Shown here piece by piece: positions 47,469-60,705 of a stretch of DNA of 64,000 bases (positions within the stretch are counted from its first letter, which is position 1; the number at the start of each line of letters is the position of its first letter). The translations under genes and the position numbers were made by a program. The DNA comes from Xylaria sp. FL1777. Taxonomy: Eukaryota; Ascomycota; Sordariomycetes; Xylariales; Xylariaceae. The stretch is taken from assembly GCA_022578965.1 (NCBI GenBank), contig MU400713.1, positions 1-64,000 of the forward strand, given 5' to 3'. The notes under the pieces are model-generated. The model made no database searches. It was not told the origin of the DNA and saw only the letters and a list, made by a program, of their open reading frames with translations.

Positions 47469-50400
47469 AAAAACATAGTAAATTGCTTAATAAATATATA
47501 AAAAAGCTATTTAAAAAACATACGTAAAGAACTTTTGCTATAATAATTAAATAAATACTAAAGTATAGCATTAAAGTTAAAATAAAAAGCATTACGTTTT
47601 TATTGCATAAGTGTTATAACATGTAAATATATATTATAGTATGCTTATATAGCAGCATTACAAACTTAATTAAGTAACTATAGCAAGTATATTAATATAA
47701 TAGCTATTAAGGCTTTTTTAAATAAGTAATTTATATTGTTATATAATAGCTTTTTTTTTATTATGTTATAGCATAATAGCTTTAAGTAGCTATACTTAAA
47801 ACTAAAAAAATTTAACTTTATAGCAACATGCTTAAACAATTAAACATAAAAAAACTTAGTTTTTTTAAAGTTTAACGTAATAAAAATATAAAAGCTAGCA
47901 TATATTTAATAATAATTAAACTAGTTATTAAAAAATAAGCATATAATGTTTTTACTAGTAAATATAGCAAGCTAAGCTTTTTAAACCTTATAATACTAAA
48001 AAGCAAAGCTTTTGCTTAATTAACTAGCATAATTATTTAAAGCGCTAAGCATTAATGCTATATATATAAACTAGCTTTAACGTTTATTTGTATTATAATT
48101 ATTAAGGTTATAAATTTTTATTTTTAGTTTTTGCTATTATATAAAAATAAAAAATAAAAGGTTAGCACTATTAAATAGCGCTATTTTGTTTGCTTAAAAG
48201 CTTTTAACCTTAGTTTTGCTTAAAGTACTAAAGACCTAAAAATAAATGCAATAAACATTAAGTAAGCTAAAGAATTAAAAGTAGCTTTATATATAGTTTA
48301 GCTAGCTTTTATATAAAATATTATATTATGTTTAGTAAAAAAGCCTAAGCTTTTTAAAATATAACTTATAAGCTTTAAAAAACTTTAAATTATATACGTA
48401 AATAATTAATTATAATGCAAGCTTAAAAGTTTTACTGCATAATAGCTATGCTTTATAATGTTTAGTAAAAATAGTAGTATAATTAGCAATATTTTAAAAG
48501 TTATTTAGTAGTATTGTTTTAAATTGCTTATTTATGCTTAATATACTTTGCGTTATATTTTATTAAGTTATTTTTAGTTAATTTTAATGCTTAAAAAAAA
48601 ATAAGCAAAGCTACTTTAAAACATAACTTATAAGTTAAAAAATATATTACTTAAATATATTGTTTAGCATTTATAGCATGTTATACTTTTATACTATGTT
48701 TTTTAAGCTAAGCTTTTATAATAGCTTTTTTAACTTATTAAGCATGCAGTAATTCTAAGTAGTATGCTATAGCTATAATACTTAAGAAAAAATACTGCTA
48801 ATATAAGTTTGCTTAAAAAAAATAAGCAATATTTAGTTTATATATATATATTTAATATACTTAGTAGCATTAAACTGCTTTAGTAATGCATTACTATTAA
48901 AAAGTATAAATATTGCTAGCTTTTTAATAAAATTAATAAAGCAAATAATAAAAGCAAGCATAAAGTTATTTAGCTAGCATGTTAAAACAAAAAAAAAAAA
49001 GTTATAAGTAATAAAATTAGTTAATAAAAACAAGCAAATAGTTTACTAAAAAAGCAGTTTACAAAAGTTTATAGTAGTTATAATATAAAACTAAAGCATA
49101 TAATATTTATAGCGTATACTATAATAAAATAGCATAAAAGCATTAAATAAAATAAATAATATATAGTATAGCTAGCTTTTATAAAACTAAAAAGCATTAA
49201 AAAAAAAAAAAAAATTAAGTAGCATTATTTTTTGTGTTAATATTTTAGCTTTACTTTAGTAATATTATTTAAGTAAGTTTAAGCTAAAAAGCAGCAAATT
49301 AAACTGCAGTAAATCAAAAAAATAAAATCTTTTTACAAATGTTTATATATACTATTTATAAAAATTATATATTTTAATTTTAAATAAAGCTACTTTTTTA
49401 ACACAAAAGCTAACTAAAGTAGTTTTTACTATTTTTAGCTTTTTTATATTCTAAAATATATATTACAAATATAAGTATAAATAATATCTTTAAAATAAGC
49501 TATTATTATTGTAAGCTATTTTAGCTATGCATGCTAACTTATTAAGCAAAATAAACAAAAATATTATATTATTAGTTAAATAAAAAGGTTTAATAATATA
49601 AAACACGTTTTAAAAAGCAAAGTTAACTTATATAGCATTAAAATAAAAGTGTTGCTAGTTTATTATTAAAAGATAATTTATATAGAATTTTTGCAGAGCA
49701 CCTTTTGTTAAATAGCTTATAGTTATATTTTTAATATTATATTTTTTAAAAAAAAAAAATAAAGCTAGCAAAATAGCTAAACAAATGCTAATTATATAAA
49801 GTTTTAAAGTAATTTTAAAATAATTTTATATATTTATATAAAATAGCGTACTATAACTAAATATACTTAGAAAAACTAAAGCTTTTTGCTAAAGCTTGCT
49901 AAATGTTTGCTTTTGCTTTAGCTTAAGCAAAACTAATAAAATGCTAAGCAATAATTATAAAAAAACAAAAAGCATATAAAGCAAGTAGCATATAATTCTT
50001 TATAAACTGTTTTTATATTTTAAATAGTAAGTAAGTAGTTTAATATTTAAAAATTAAAAAAAAGTAAAAAAAAAAAAAATAAACATAATTATTAAAACTA
50101 TATTTAAAAAAGCTAAGCTGCAGATTTTAAGTTTTATAAAGTTTTATTAAGTTAAAAATGCAGTATACATTTTAAAAAATAAAAAATTAAAACAAAAGTA
50201 AATAATTTAAAGCAAATATTATTAAAGAAAATGTAGCAAAAAAACAAAGCTATATAAAATAGCTATTAATGTTATATTAACAAATAATATATATTTATTA
50301 ATAAATATTATAACAAAAAGCTTTAATAAACAAAAAAAAAAGCTTAAGCTTATTAGCATTAAAAAAAGTATGCTAAAAAAAAATCTATAGCACTTTTAGC

Positions 50401-50641
50401 TTAATACAAAATAAAAAAAAGTTAATAAAATTATTTTATTTTAAAGAATTAATATAAAGAGCTAAAAAGCTTTATATAAAATAATTAGTTATATGTTTTA
50501 ATGTATAGCTAGCTATATTTATTACTTTATTTATAAAAAAGAATTAGTATTATAAATCCAAAAATAAAAACAAAAACTATAAAAAGAAAAAAGATAGCTT
50601 ATAAAAAACTAACTACTTTAAAACTAAAAAGAACAAAAAAG

Positions 50642-50732
50642 AAAAGGCCTTTAAAAAACAAAATATTTTAAGACTTAAAGTCTTTAAAAAAACTTTAGGT
50701 TTTAAGATATTTTGTTTTTTAAAAGCTCTTTT
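50642..50732. repeat. Foldback (long inverted repeat), copy A
   Basis: Left arm 50650-50681 and right arm 50690-50723 are reverse complements with about three mismatches (AAAAAACAAAATATTTTAAG against the complement of a TTTAAGATATTTTGTTTTTT arm). The loop is about 8 nt, and pairing extends outward with one bulge to 50642 and 50732. The same foldback is preserved in copy B at 63882-63964. Confidence 0.85.
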
Positions 50733-50769
50733 AGAAGTATAAACAAGCTAACAATATAAACAAAAATAA

Positions 50770-52250
50770 AAAAAAACAAAAAAAACAGAAAATAAAGCAT
50801 ACTATAGTTGCATTAATAAAAATAAAAGTGCAGAATTTGTTTTTGTATGCAATAACGCGCATTATTAAATAAAAAAAAAAACTGCTAGCTAAGCTAATTA
50901 TAATAAACTAATAATAAAGAAAAAAAAGCAAAAGCAAGCAAACAATTCTTACTAAAAACAAAAGCTTTGCTACTAATAAAAATAAAAAAATTTTGCTATA
51001 ACGAAATAAAAAAAAGGTTAAGCAATAAAGCAACAGGCCTATTTAAAATATAAAGCGTAAAAAACAAAAAAAAAATCAAAAAAAAAAAAATAACTAGTTT
51101 TAAAGCGTTTAAAACAGTACTATTACTTTTATTGCTATTAAAAAAGCCTAAGTTATTAGAACTAAAAAAACTTTAAAATTAAAAACAAGCAAAAAAAGCA
51201 AAAAAAAAAAAAAGTTTTAGTTTAAGCAGTTTAAAATTTATAGCATTACTATTATTTAAATCTAAAAAAGCAAAGCTATTTATATATAATAGTTCTAAAA
51301 ATTGCTTAAACAAAGAAGTAAAAAGTAATAATAGTACTTAAAAATAAATAAAAAAAAGTTAGGTAGTTAAAAACAAAACATTTGTAAAAAAAAAAAAAAA
51401 AAATAAGCAAAATTAGCTCTAGGTAAAATAACAGTAGTAAAAAAGCAAATTAAAAGTTAAAAGCAATAAAATAAAAGCATAAAAATATATAAGTGCTAAA
51501 GTGTTTTTATTAAAAAACAAGTTAAAAAAAAAAATACAAAATTAACTAAAAGGTTAAATAGCTTTTTGTTTTAGTTTAACAATTTATTATGCTTAAGCCT
51601 TTTTGTATTTCTGCTAATTATGTTTAGCAGCTAATAAAAGCATAATAATTAAGCTACAAAAAAAACAGTAAAGCAAGCAAAAATAGCAATACAACAAGTA
51701 AAAGCACTAAAAAAAAGCAAGCAAAAATAGCAATATAACAAGTAAAAGCGCTAAAAAAAAGCTAAAAAAGTGCTAAACAAGCATTAAATAAACACTAAAA
51801 AATAAGCTTAATAATAGCACATAACTTAAAAAAAAACAAGCTATAACAAAAATGCAAATGCAATAAGAACAAAAAAAAAAAAAAAAAGAAAGAAAAGCAA
51901 TAGTAACAAGCAATAAAATTTATAAACGAATTTTTATAATGTGCATTAAAAGGGTTATAGTGTTGCAAAAAAGTTAATACGCAAAAAATTAAGTACATTA
52001 AGCAGCAAAAAAAAAATGATTAGCTCTAAATAAAGCAATACAGAAGTACTATTACGCTAAGCTAGCAAATTGCAAAAATAAAAGCACGTAAAGCCAGCAA
52101 ATAATTAGGCATAAAAGCTATTAGTAAGAAAATCAATAGAAATTTTCACTAAGTTAAACGCATAAACACGCTACTAACCTTAACCCAAGGAACAGAAAAA
52201 TGCTAATTTTTTTAAAGCACTAAAAGCTTTTATTAACATATGCATATAAA
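50770..52250. other. A-rich sequence without identified gene
   Basis: This is A-rich on the plus strand, with many AAAAAAGCA runs. A short duplication occurs at about 51670-51760 (AAGCAAAAATAGCAATAYAACAAG repeated about 60 bp apart). The last 250 bp (52000-52250) keep more G+C than most of the window, with TCs and GAs. About 52195-52260 matches 13590-13655. No gene is seen. The segment should correspond to sequence beyond 64000 if the duplication is tandem. Confidence 0.5.
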
Positions 52251-52265
52251 ACATTATAAATTATA

Positions 52266-52445
52266 ATTTTTACTGTTTTTTATTTAATATTTTCTTTTTT
52301 ATAGTATAATATTTATAACGTAATTTCTGCAGTTTTTTATTTAATATTTTATTTTTTATAGTATTATATTTAAAATGTAGTTTTTGCAGTTTTTTATTTA
52401 ACATTTTATTTTTTATTATATAATATTTATAATATAAACTTTTTA
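52266..52445. repeat. 57-bp tandem repeat, three units
   Basis: GTTTTTTATTTAA recurs at 52275, 52332 and 52389, a 57-bp period. The period is 19 codons, and the minus strand is open across the array (52270-52473), giving a Lys/Leu-rich 19-residue repeat (ILNKKLQKLRYKYYTIKNK-like). Copy A at about 17985-18045 has a single unit. It is an expansion of simple DNA; a coding role is doubtful. Confidence 0.85.
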
Positions 52446-52639
52446 TATATATTAACCTGTTTAATAACCGCAAATTTATTTTTTAAAAAAACAAAGTATT
52501 AATTACGTTTAGTTTTTTTTATAAATGTACAAATGTTATTTATAGCATAACAAACTACGTTAGTTTATATTTTTGCTTTTTTTAAGCTAGTAAGTTTAGT
52601 TTTTTCTATATAAAGTAATATTAATTTATTTAGCAGCTA

Positions 52640-53465
52640 GTATAATTAAGCATTTTTTATATATTTAAAGTAATTTTTGCAAAAAAGTTATTCTTTAAAT
52701 AATAACTATAATAAAAAAGCTTTGCTTTAGTTTTACTTTTATTGTTTTTAGTAATAAATAAACATATATTTTACTATATATTTTAAAAACATATTAATAT
52801 ACTATTTATAAATCTAAATAAAATAAGCATTTTAGCTTATTAAAGCATTATTAATATTTGTTTTATTTGTTTTGTAGTACTTTAGCTTAGCAAAAAATTA
52901 ATAAGAATTATTTTATTTGTTTTATAAAAACGTTATTACTTTTTATACTATTTTTGCGTTTTTTTTAAAGCTAAACTATTATATTAAAGATTATATTAGT
53001 TATGCTATACGTATTAAAGTAAAAATTAAGTATAAAAAAACATTAATTTAAAACAAAAAAAAACAATTAAAATAGCTATTTATATTAATATAACAAACAA
53101 AAAAATTACAAATAGTTAGCAAACATTTTAAAGTTTTTAATAATATAAAAGTGCTATATTTGCTGCTTTATTTTTTAAGCTTTTACTTAATGCTTTTAAT
53201 TTACTAAGTATTAGCGTTTTTAAGTTTTTATTTAATGCTTTTTATTAGCTAAATATTAGCGCTTTTAAAATTTTTTTCGTTTATTTTTGTATGTTTTTAA
53301 ATATTGTTTTTTTATAGCAATTTAAATAATTTTTTTACTTAAAAAAAAGTAGCTAAAAACAAGTTATCTTTATACTAAGTTTATTATAACGCTTTAATAA
53401 GTGCTTACAGCATTTTTTTTAAGCATAAAAACATATTTAATGCTTATAAAGCAAAGTTATTTTAT
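52640..53465. other. Copy B-specific AT-rich sequence, no feature
   Basis: This is not matched in copy A. I see a short repeat at 53170-53270 (AGCTTTTACTTAATGCTTTTA and a variant about 60 bp later). There is no gene or RNA. Confidence 0.5.
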
Positions 53466-53469
53466 TTAT

Positions 53470-53940
53470 ATTATTATTTAAAAACGCTATAATAATTACA
53501 GCTTCGAAAAATATTTTGTTTTTATATTAGTAATGTTTAAAAGCAATAAATATTAAAAATAATCATAATAACACAAAAAAACAAAATGTTGCTAATAATA
53601 AGCTTACAAAACAAAATACTTTAGCTTAATTTATGTTATTATTTAAGAAATTTATTATAATTATAATTTTTAAAAATATTTTGTTTATATATTAGTAATG
53701 TTTAAAACCAATAAAAAATAAAAATAATTATAATAATACAAAAAAATAAAACGTTATTAGTAATAAGCTTATAAAGCAAAATACTTTAGCTTAATTTATG
53801 TTATTATTTAAGAAGTTTATTATAATTGTAGTTTTTAGTAATATTCCGTTTATATATTAATAACGTTTAAAAGCAATAAACAAAAGAAAAAAAAACAATA
53901 ATACAAAAAAACAAAATATTATTAATAAAAAGCTATGCTA
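53470..53940. repeat. 165-bp tandem repeat, three units
   Basis: Landmarks GTAATGTTTAAAA at 53530 and 53695 and TAACGTTTAAAA at about 53860 give a 165-bp period. Units share ACAAAATACTTTAGCTTAA and TTTATGTTATTATTTAAGAA. The array is absent from the matching interval of copy A. Confidence 0.85.
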
Positions 53941-54007
53941 TAGCAGTACAAATTATTTTTTCTTTTTTATAGTTTATATAAAAAAAAAATAAATTACTAT
54001 TATTAAG

Positions 54008-54232
54008 TTTACTATAAGCTAGCTTTAACTAATTTACTTTTATATTAATTATTAATTAAGTTTTTTAAGCAAAAAATGCTTAATTAATAGTTAATAAAAA
54101 AGCAAATTAAGCAAAGCTAGCTTATAGTAATTTTATTAAAAGCTATAGATTTGCTTTTTTATAAATAATAAAGTTCTTTAAGCAAAAAATATTTAATTAA
54201 TAGTTTATAAAAAAGCAAATCTGTAGTAAAGC
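54008..54232. repeat. Two adjacent foldbacks (MITE-like), copy B only
   Basis: The first has arms 54008-54060 and 54078-54131, starting TTTACTATAAGCTAGC and ending GCTAGCTTATAGTAA, with a loop of about 17 nt and some mismatches. The second has arms 54141-54172 (CTATAGATTTGC...) and 54201-54232 (...GCAAATCTGTAG). Loop-side sequences AAGCAAAAAATGCTTAATTAATAG and AAGCAAAAAATATTTAATTAATAG are similar, so one is probably a diverged copy of the other. Absence from copy A suggests insertion after the duplication. Confidence 0.75.
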
Positions 54233-54259
54233 AAAATAAGCTATAGTAAAAAAAAAACA

Positions 54260-54950
54260 AAAAAAACAGCTAATATATTTTGTATAACATACGCAAAAAA
54301 AGTGCTTATGCTTTTTATAGCAATATGTTTATAAATTATACGCATAAAAACAAAAAAAAAACATATGCATTTTATATTAAGTATTTATATAAGCTACTTA
54401 TGCTTACTGCTATACTATGTTTTTATAGTATTTATTTAAGTACTTAAGTATTTATAAAAAAAAAAAAAAAACAATAAATATGCTTTTATTTGTATTTAAA
54501 ATAAAGCTGCTTATTAAGTTACTATAGCAATACGTTAATATGTTTTATATGTTTAAAAAAAAAAAACAGCTAATGTACTTTTAATAACATACGTAGTAAA
54601 ATAGCTTTTGTTTTTTATAATAATATGTTTTTTTGTATATTATATATATAAAAAAAAAAACAATTAATGCACTTTTTTAATAGCATGCTTAATAAAATTA
54701 TTTAAGCTTATTACTATTATACGTTTTTATATTATAAACTTATTAATGCTTAAAACAAATAAAAAAGCTTTTTATATATAAGCTTTATTTTAAAACCTTA
54801 TAAAATATACTTTTTTTGTTTTTTTATATAATAAACAGCTTAAATAATACGTATTGCTTTTTAATCTTTTAAAACTTATTTTCTGTTTTTTTATATATAA
54901 ATAGCTTAAATAATATGCGTTGCTTTTTAACCTTTTTTAACTTATTTTTT
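54260..54950. repeat. 94-bp and 67-bp arrays, contracted (copy B)
   Basis: This is the counterpart of 19244-20330. About three diverged 94-bp-type units (AACAGCTAATGTAC... near 54565 and 54660) and two 67-bp-type units (GCTTAAATAATAYG at about 54840 and 54905) remain. Here the ACGCGTGC core of copy A is mutated or lost. Confidence 0.75.
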
Positions 54951-56747
54951 ATTGTAGCTAAAAGCTTTTTCTTATTATAAATATAAAGCATGTTTTTTTT
55001 TTTTTAGTTAAATTTAATATATAAAACAAAAAAAAAACCTTAAAAAAATAACAAAAAACAATTAAATATAAAATATACTATAGCTTAAAAGCTTTTAAAT
55101 AAAAAAAAAGTAAAAAGAAGTTTAGTTTACTGCTATAGCTAAAAAAAAGTTAGCTTTGCTTTATTATTTAAACATATAGTTAAAAGAAAAAAAAAAAACA
55201 ATTAAGCTTATAAAACAGCTTATAATATATAGTTTCTTTAAAAAAAAAAGCTTTTAAATAAAAATAACATATATATATAAAAATGCGTTAAAAAATAAAT
55301 GTACATATATAGTTATAATTTATAATTATGTTTTTTGCTAACATTAATAAAAAAGTATAACGTAAATAAAAAGCAAAACGTACGTTTATTATAAGCGCTG
55401 CTAGTTATATATAAATTAAAAAAAAAGCTAGATTTTTTTGTTGTAATTTTTAGTTAATTAAATAATAAAACGATTTAAAGTTAGCGCTATAGTGCAATAT
55501 TAAAACTTCTTTTATGCGGAAAAAAAGCAAAAATATAAAAGTAATAGTTATTTTGCAAACTTTTTTGCTTTAAAATTTATTGTTAAAGCATACGTACTTT
55601 ATAGTTTTAATGTATTAAAAAAACACAAAAAACAAAATAGTAAAAAAAAAATAGCAAAAGAATATACACTAAAAAAAAAAAAGAAAAAAATAAACGAAAA
55701 TAAAATAAAATAAAAAAACAAAGCATAACTATGCTATAACTATAATAAGTTTAAAAGCAAAAAAAAAAAAGCTAAAAATGTTTTATTATTTACGTATATA
55801 AATTACTAAAAGTGCTACATGCATTAAAAATTACATGCTTACTTAAATATACTAATAAATCTATTATTATAAATAATATAAAAAAGCAATTGCTTTTTTT
55901 TTTAGAAGTAAATATAAATTAACTTTTTGTATTTATGCTTGCTTTTATAAAAAATTTTGCAAGCATAAAAAAACTACAAAAAAAGTTTCTGCTGTTACGT
56001 TTTATATATTATAGTTTTGTTTAAAAGCTTTTTTTATACTTTAGTTACGTTTAAAAAAACATTTTGTAGCAGTATTTTATACAAAAAGTTTTTTTAATAT
56101 AGTTAAATTTTTATTTCTTTTTTATTTTACATTTTTTTTTATTTTATATTCCTTTTATTTTATACATCTTTTTTATTTTATATATTTTTTTTATTTTATA
56201 TCCTTTTTATTTATTATTTTTTTTATCGATTTATTTACTTATTATATTTTTTATTCCTTTTTATTTTTAAGTATTTTAATTTTTTATTTTTTTTCTTTTG
56301 TATTTTTTTTTCTTTTTTTTTATTGTATTTTTTGTTTATTTTAATATAGTTTTTATAATTCTAACTTTTATACAAATCTTAAAACATAATTAAAAATAAT
56401 AACAATAAAGCTAATATTATAGCTTTTTTTGCTTAAGGAAAAATCTATTAAAACTTGCGTTTTTAACTTTTTTTAAGTGCTAATATTTCTTTTACTAAGA
56501 TTTTATAACAATAATAACTGTTTTTATAAAAAACTAGTTATTTAGCAACGTTTTTTTTTTTTATATAAAAAAGCAAACATTTTTTTTATTAGTGCTATAA
56601 TAGCTAATTTAATATATATAAAAACTTTTTGTTTTTATTAAATCTTTTGCTTAGCTTTATAAAAAATGCTAAAAAAGCAAATAATTAGCAAATAGCTTAG
56701 TTTTTAAGCAGTTTTATATAGCATAATATTAATTTATTACGTATAAA

Positions 56748-57740
56748 AGCTAAATGTTTAAAACTTAAATATAGCTTAATTAGCTATAGCTTAATTAGCT
56801 ATAGTAAACAATTATATAAAGTTTTGCACTAGCTTTTAAATAGTAGCTTTAATTATTAGCGCTATAAATAATAAAATAGCAAAAAAGTGCAAAACTTTAA
56901 TATAACTTAATTAGCTATAGCTTAATTAGCTATAATAAACAACTATAAAAAGTTTTGCATTAACTTTTAAAAAATAGCTTTAGCTATTAAAGCTATAAAT
57001 AATAAACTAGCAAAAAAGTGTAAAACTTTAATATAGCTTAATTAGTTATAGCTTAATTAGCTATAGCAAACAACTATATAAAGTTTTATATTAGCTTTTA
57101 AATAATAGCTTTAATTATTAGCGCTATAAATAATAAAACAGCAAAAAAGTATAAAACTTTAATATAGCTTAATTAGCTATAGCTTAATTAGCTATAATAA
57201 ATAATTATAAAAAGTTTTGCATTAGCTTTTAAAAAATAGCTTTAGCTATTAAAGCTATAAATAATAAAACAGCAAAATTTTTACTTAGTAATTCTTTTAA
57301 AAAGCAACTTAAATAAAATAAAACATATTTAGCAATAAGTTTTATTTGTTTTAAAATAAAAAAGCATTAGCTTTTAAATAATAGCTTTAATTATAAATGC
57401 AATAAATAATAAAACAGCAAAATTCTTACTTAGTAATTTTTTTAAAAGGCAACCTAAATAAAATAAAACATATTTAGCAGTAAGCTTTATTTATTTTAAA
57501 ACAAAAAAGCATTAGCTTTTAAATAGTAGCTTTAATTATTAATGCTATAAATAATAAAACAATAAAAAGTATTTAAAACTTAAATGTAGCTTAATTAGCT
57601 ATAATAAATAACTATATAAAGTTTTATATTAGCTTTTAAATAGTAGTTTTAATTATTAGTGCAGTAAATAATAAAACAGCAAAGTTTTTACTTAGTAATT
57701 TTTTTAAAAAGTAACTTAAATAAAATAAAACATACTTAGC
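56748..57740. repeat. Expanded 131-bp array plus second repeat type (copy B)
   Basis: Four 131-bp-type units start near 56754, 57018-131, 57018 and 57149. Three units of a second type follow: ATTTTTACTTAGTAATTCTT, then AAGCAACTTAAATAAAATAAAAC, near 57276, 57420 and 57678, mixed with partial units of the first type. Copy A has two first-type units and one second-type unit. The array grew or shrank after the duplication. Confidence 0.82.
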
Positions 57741-57839
57741 AATAAGCTTTATTTATTTTAAAATAAATAATATATTAATTATTAAAGCTTTTTATAGTTT
57801 TATTTTTAAAAGCAAAAATTTCTGCATTTTAAGCTACTA

Positions 57840-59385
57840 AAAAAAAGTTAAAAAAAACCAAGCAATTTTTTTAGTTTATATTCTAAAGCTAAAATTATAA
57901 GCTATTGCTAAAAAGTTAAAAAAAACTAAAATTTTAGTTTTAAAGCTAAAATTTTAAGCTATTACTAAAAAATTAATAAAACTTAAGCAATTTTTTTAGT
58001 TTTAATTTTAAAGTTAAGATTTTAAGCTATTATTAAAAAGTTATTAAAAATTAAAGTTTTAATTAAAAAGCAAAAATTACTATATTTTTAAATTATATTT
58101 TAGAAGCAAATATTTTTGCATTTTATACTACTATTAAAAAATAAAAAATACCTAAAAAATTTTTTTTGTTTTATTTTTAAAACTAAAAATCTTTACGTTT
58201 TAAACTATAGCAAACTTACTAAACACTTTTTGTTATTTTTATACGTATTATGCTATAAAATATTAAAATTATACTATATAAAACAAAAACTATTAAAAAT
58301 AGTTTTGCGTATTAAAAAAAAAAGCTATTTTGCTTTTATAAATTGGAAATTTTTTTTAAGCTGCTATAAAAAACTAAATAAAAACTAAGCAATTTTTCTA
58401 GTTTTAAATTTTAAAACAAAAAATACTTTTGCTTTTAAGTTTAATGCAATAATAGTTTTACTTAAAAGCTAGCTTTATATTATAAGCTATAATAATAAAA
58501 TTAATATATTAATTAAAGTAGTTATATTATACTTAATTTAGTTACTTTGCTATTATTTTAAAAAGCTAAGTTTAACGTTTAATAAAAAAACATTATAAAA
58601 TCTTAAAAAACTAATAATTAATATATAAACAAAAGTAATAATAATAAAACTAATAAATTAATAAAAGTAAAGCAAAGTAATTTTATATGTTTTTTAATGC
58701 TTTTATGCTGCTTTATGTTAATATTATGCTGTTTTATGCTAATTTAAAAGTTTTTTTTGTTTATTTATAAAATTTTTTATATTTTAAAAGCAGTAAAAAA
58801 TAGCAATTAGCTTTTTTTATAAAAAAATATATATAAAGTTTTTAAGTGTAATAATTTGTTTTATATAATAATTTTTTGCTTTGTTTTAAGATTTTTTTAA
58901 TAAGGTTTTTATACTTATAATATATATAATATAAACAAAAATTACGTAATAAAATAAAAGCTTAATAAAGTTAAAAAAAAAAAACTTTAATAAAAAGAAT
59001 TAATAAATAATATAAAAAATATAAAACAAAAAATTATATATTTTATTAATTATATATGCTAAGCATTTTATAAATGTATAAAAAAATAGCATAGCTAATA
59101 TAATAATAGTTATTAATATACTAATAAAAGTAGTTATAACATATAATAAAAGTAATTATAGCTAAATAGCAATAATAGCTAATAATTTAACAAAAGAAAT
59201 TATAGCATTTTTAATGTACTAATAAAAGTAAATATAATATATAGCGTGCTAACAGAAATAAAATAGCTATATTTTATATAAAAAAGCAAAAACTTTTTAT
59301 TAAGTATAAATTTATAAAAAAAAGCTTGCTGCTTTTAAAAGCTATATTAATTATTATAGCGCTTAAAACATTCTTTTTATAAAGC
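57840..59385. repeat. 1.5-kb block present only in copy B
   Basis: Relative to copy A (break at about 46030) copy B carries extra sequence. The left 0.6 kb is a degenerate repeat of GCAAAAATT...TTTTAAGCTATTAYTAAAAA...AAGCAATTTTTTTAGTTTTA units, which includes the open frame 58116-58388. The right part (58430-59385) is AT-rich with scattered TAATAAAAGTA motifs. No gene is supported. Confidence 0.6.
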
Positions 59386-60426
59386 TAGGCTTAATATTTT
59401 TATTATAACAAGCAATATATTTTTGTATTTTTTTTAGCTGCTAAAAAAAAGCAAAACATTATAGCTAGCAATATAAATAATACATAAGTTAACGCTTTTT
59501 TTGCTAAAGCTTTGTTTTTTTAAGCTTTTAGGCCTACTTTTTTTGTTCGGAAAAGTAAAAATTTAAATATACGTTAAGCAAACATTAAAAAAAACAACAT
59601 TATTAACTTTAAGCTTTCTGTTTTTAAGCAAACCTAAAAAATAGCAAAATATTACATAAAAATAAATATTAGCTTAGCAAAACTATATACTAAATATGCT
59701 TACATAAACTATAATTATTTTTTTAAGTATTTATATTTTTTCTAAAAAATATATTAGTAAACTTTTATAAAACTAAGCAAAATAAAATAATTAAAATAAA
59801 AAAGTATTATGTTTAAAATAAATATAAAAAGTAATAGCATATTTATTATATGCTATAAAAATTATAATAAATAAAAAAGCTATATATATTTTTAGTTATA
59901 TATATATGCTATATTGCTTTTATAACTAATAAATTTTATTGCTGCAGTTTTTAATGCAATATAAATAAAATTAAACTGTATAAAAAAGATTTAATATTAT
60001 ATAAGTTATATTTTATAAACAATAATATAACGCAAACCTTTTAAGTAAAAAATAAACAATATTACAAAAAACTTAAAAAAAAAAGCAATGCTATATAAAG
60101 AACTAATAGTTAGCAATAATGCTATATAAGCTACTTAAAATAATATTACATAAGTTTTTAAAAAAACAAATATTACTAAAATAATAATAATTTAAATTAC
60201 TTTAAGTTATTTTTTTAGCATGTTAAGTTTTTTTTAAAAACAATATTATTTTATATTAGTTTTTATATATTAAAAAATAAGCTAAAGTATAATTATTATA
60301 TAGTTTTAAATATTTTATTTTTAATAGCTTTTATTAGTTTTACTTTAGTTTTAAGTTTTATTATAGCTATTTATAATTATTAAAATTATAGCTACTGTTT
60401 ATTTTTAGCTTTATATTATTTATAAC

Positions 60427-60705
60427 GTTTATTTTGTTTTTTTCTTTGCTAGTTTTATTGCTATTAGTTAGCTTTTTTGCTAACTTACGTTATATAGCTA
60501 GCTTTATATTTAGCTTTTTATATAATGCTATATATTTTATAAAGATTTTTTTTATTAATATGCTTATTTAATATAACAACTTAAATATTAGTACTAAGCT
60601 ATTAGCTTTTAAGTTTTTTAGTTTAAACTGAATTAATAAATTAATAAAAAAAAATAGCAGTTTTATAGCATTAAAAAATATGCTAAAATAGAATATATAT
60701 AGTTA
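60427..60705 (+). pseudogene. Copy B counterpart of the 47187 frame, broken by stops
   Basis: This has the same reading as 47187-47468 with stops at the codons after INMLI, after SLN and before NIY. The stops are consistent with transitions. It argues that neither copy is a working gene. Confidence 0.3.

Larger units (their letters stand above)
43686..50761. repeat. Segmental duplication copy A, right part
   Basis: This is collinear with about 54950-64000 in the same orientation. Long shared blocks include 43780-45140 with 54970-56360, and 46040-50761 with 59385-64000. Differences are dominated by transitions, and copy B is generally more degraded. Copy A lacks a 1.5-kb block present in B (57840-59385) and has about 110 bp (46270-46385) absent from B. 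The match is still running at 64000, so the true extent is longer. No transposase, RT or host gene could be read in it. Confidence 0.88.

Noticed and set aside
52270..52473. Minus-strand frame with a 19-residue repeat
   Set aside because: It is the translation of the 57-bp tandem array. Copy A has one unit and no frame, so a gene is not supported.
58116..58388. 90-codon plus-strand frame
   Set aside because: It lies in a degenerate repeat block found only in copy B and has background composition (Lys, Leu, Phe, Tyr, Ile).
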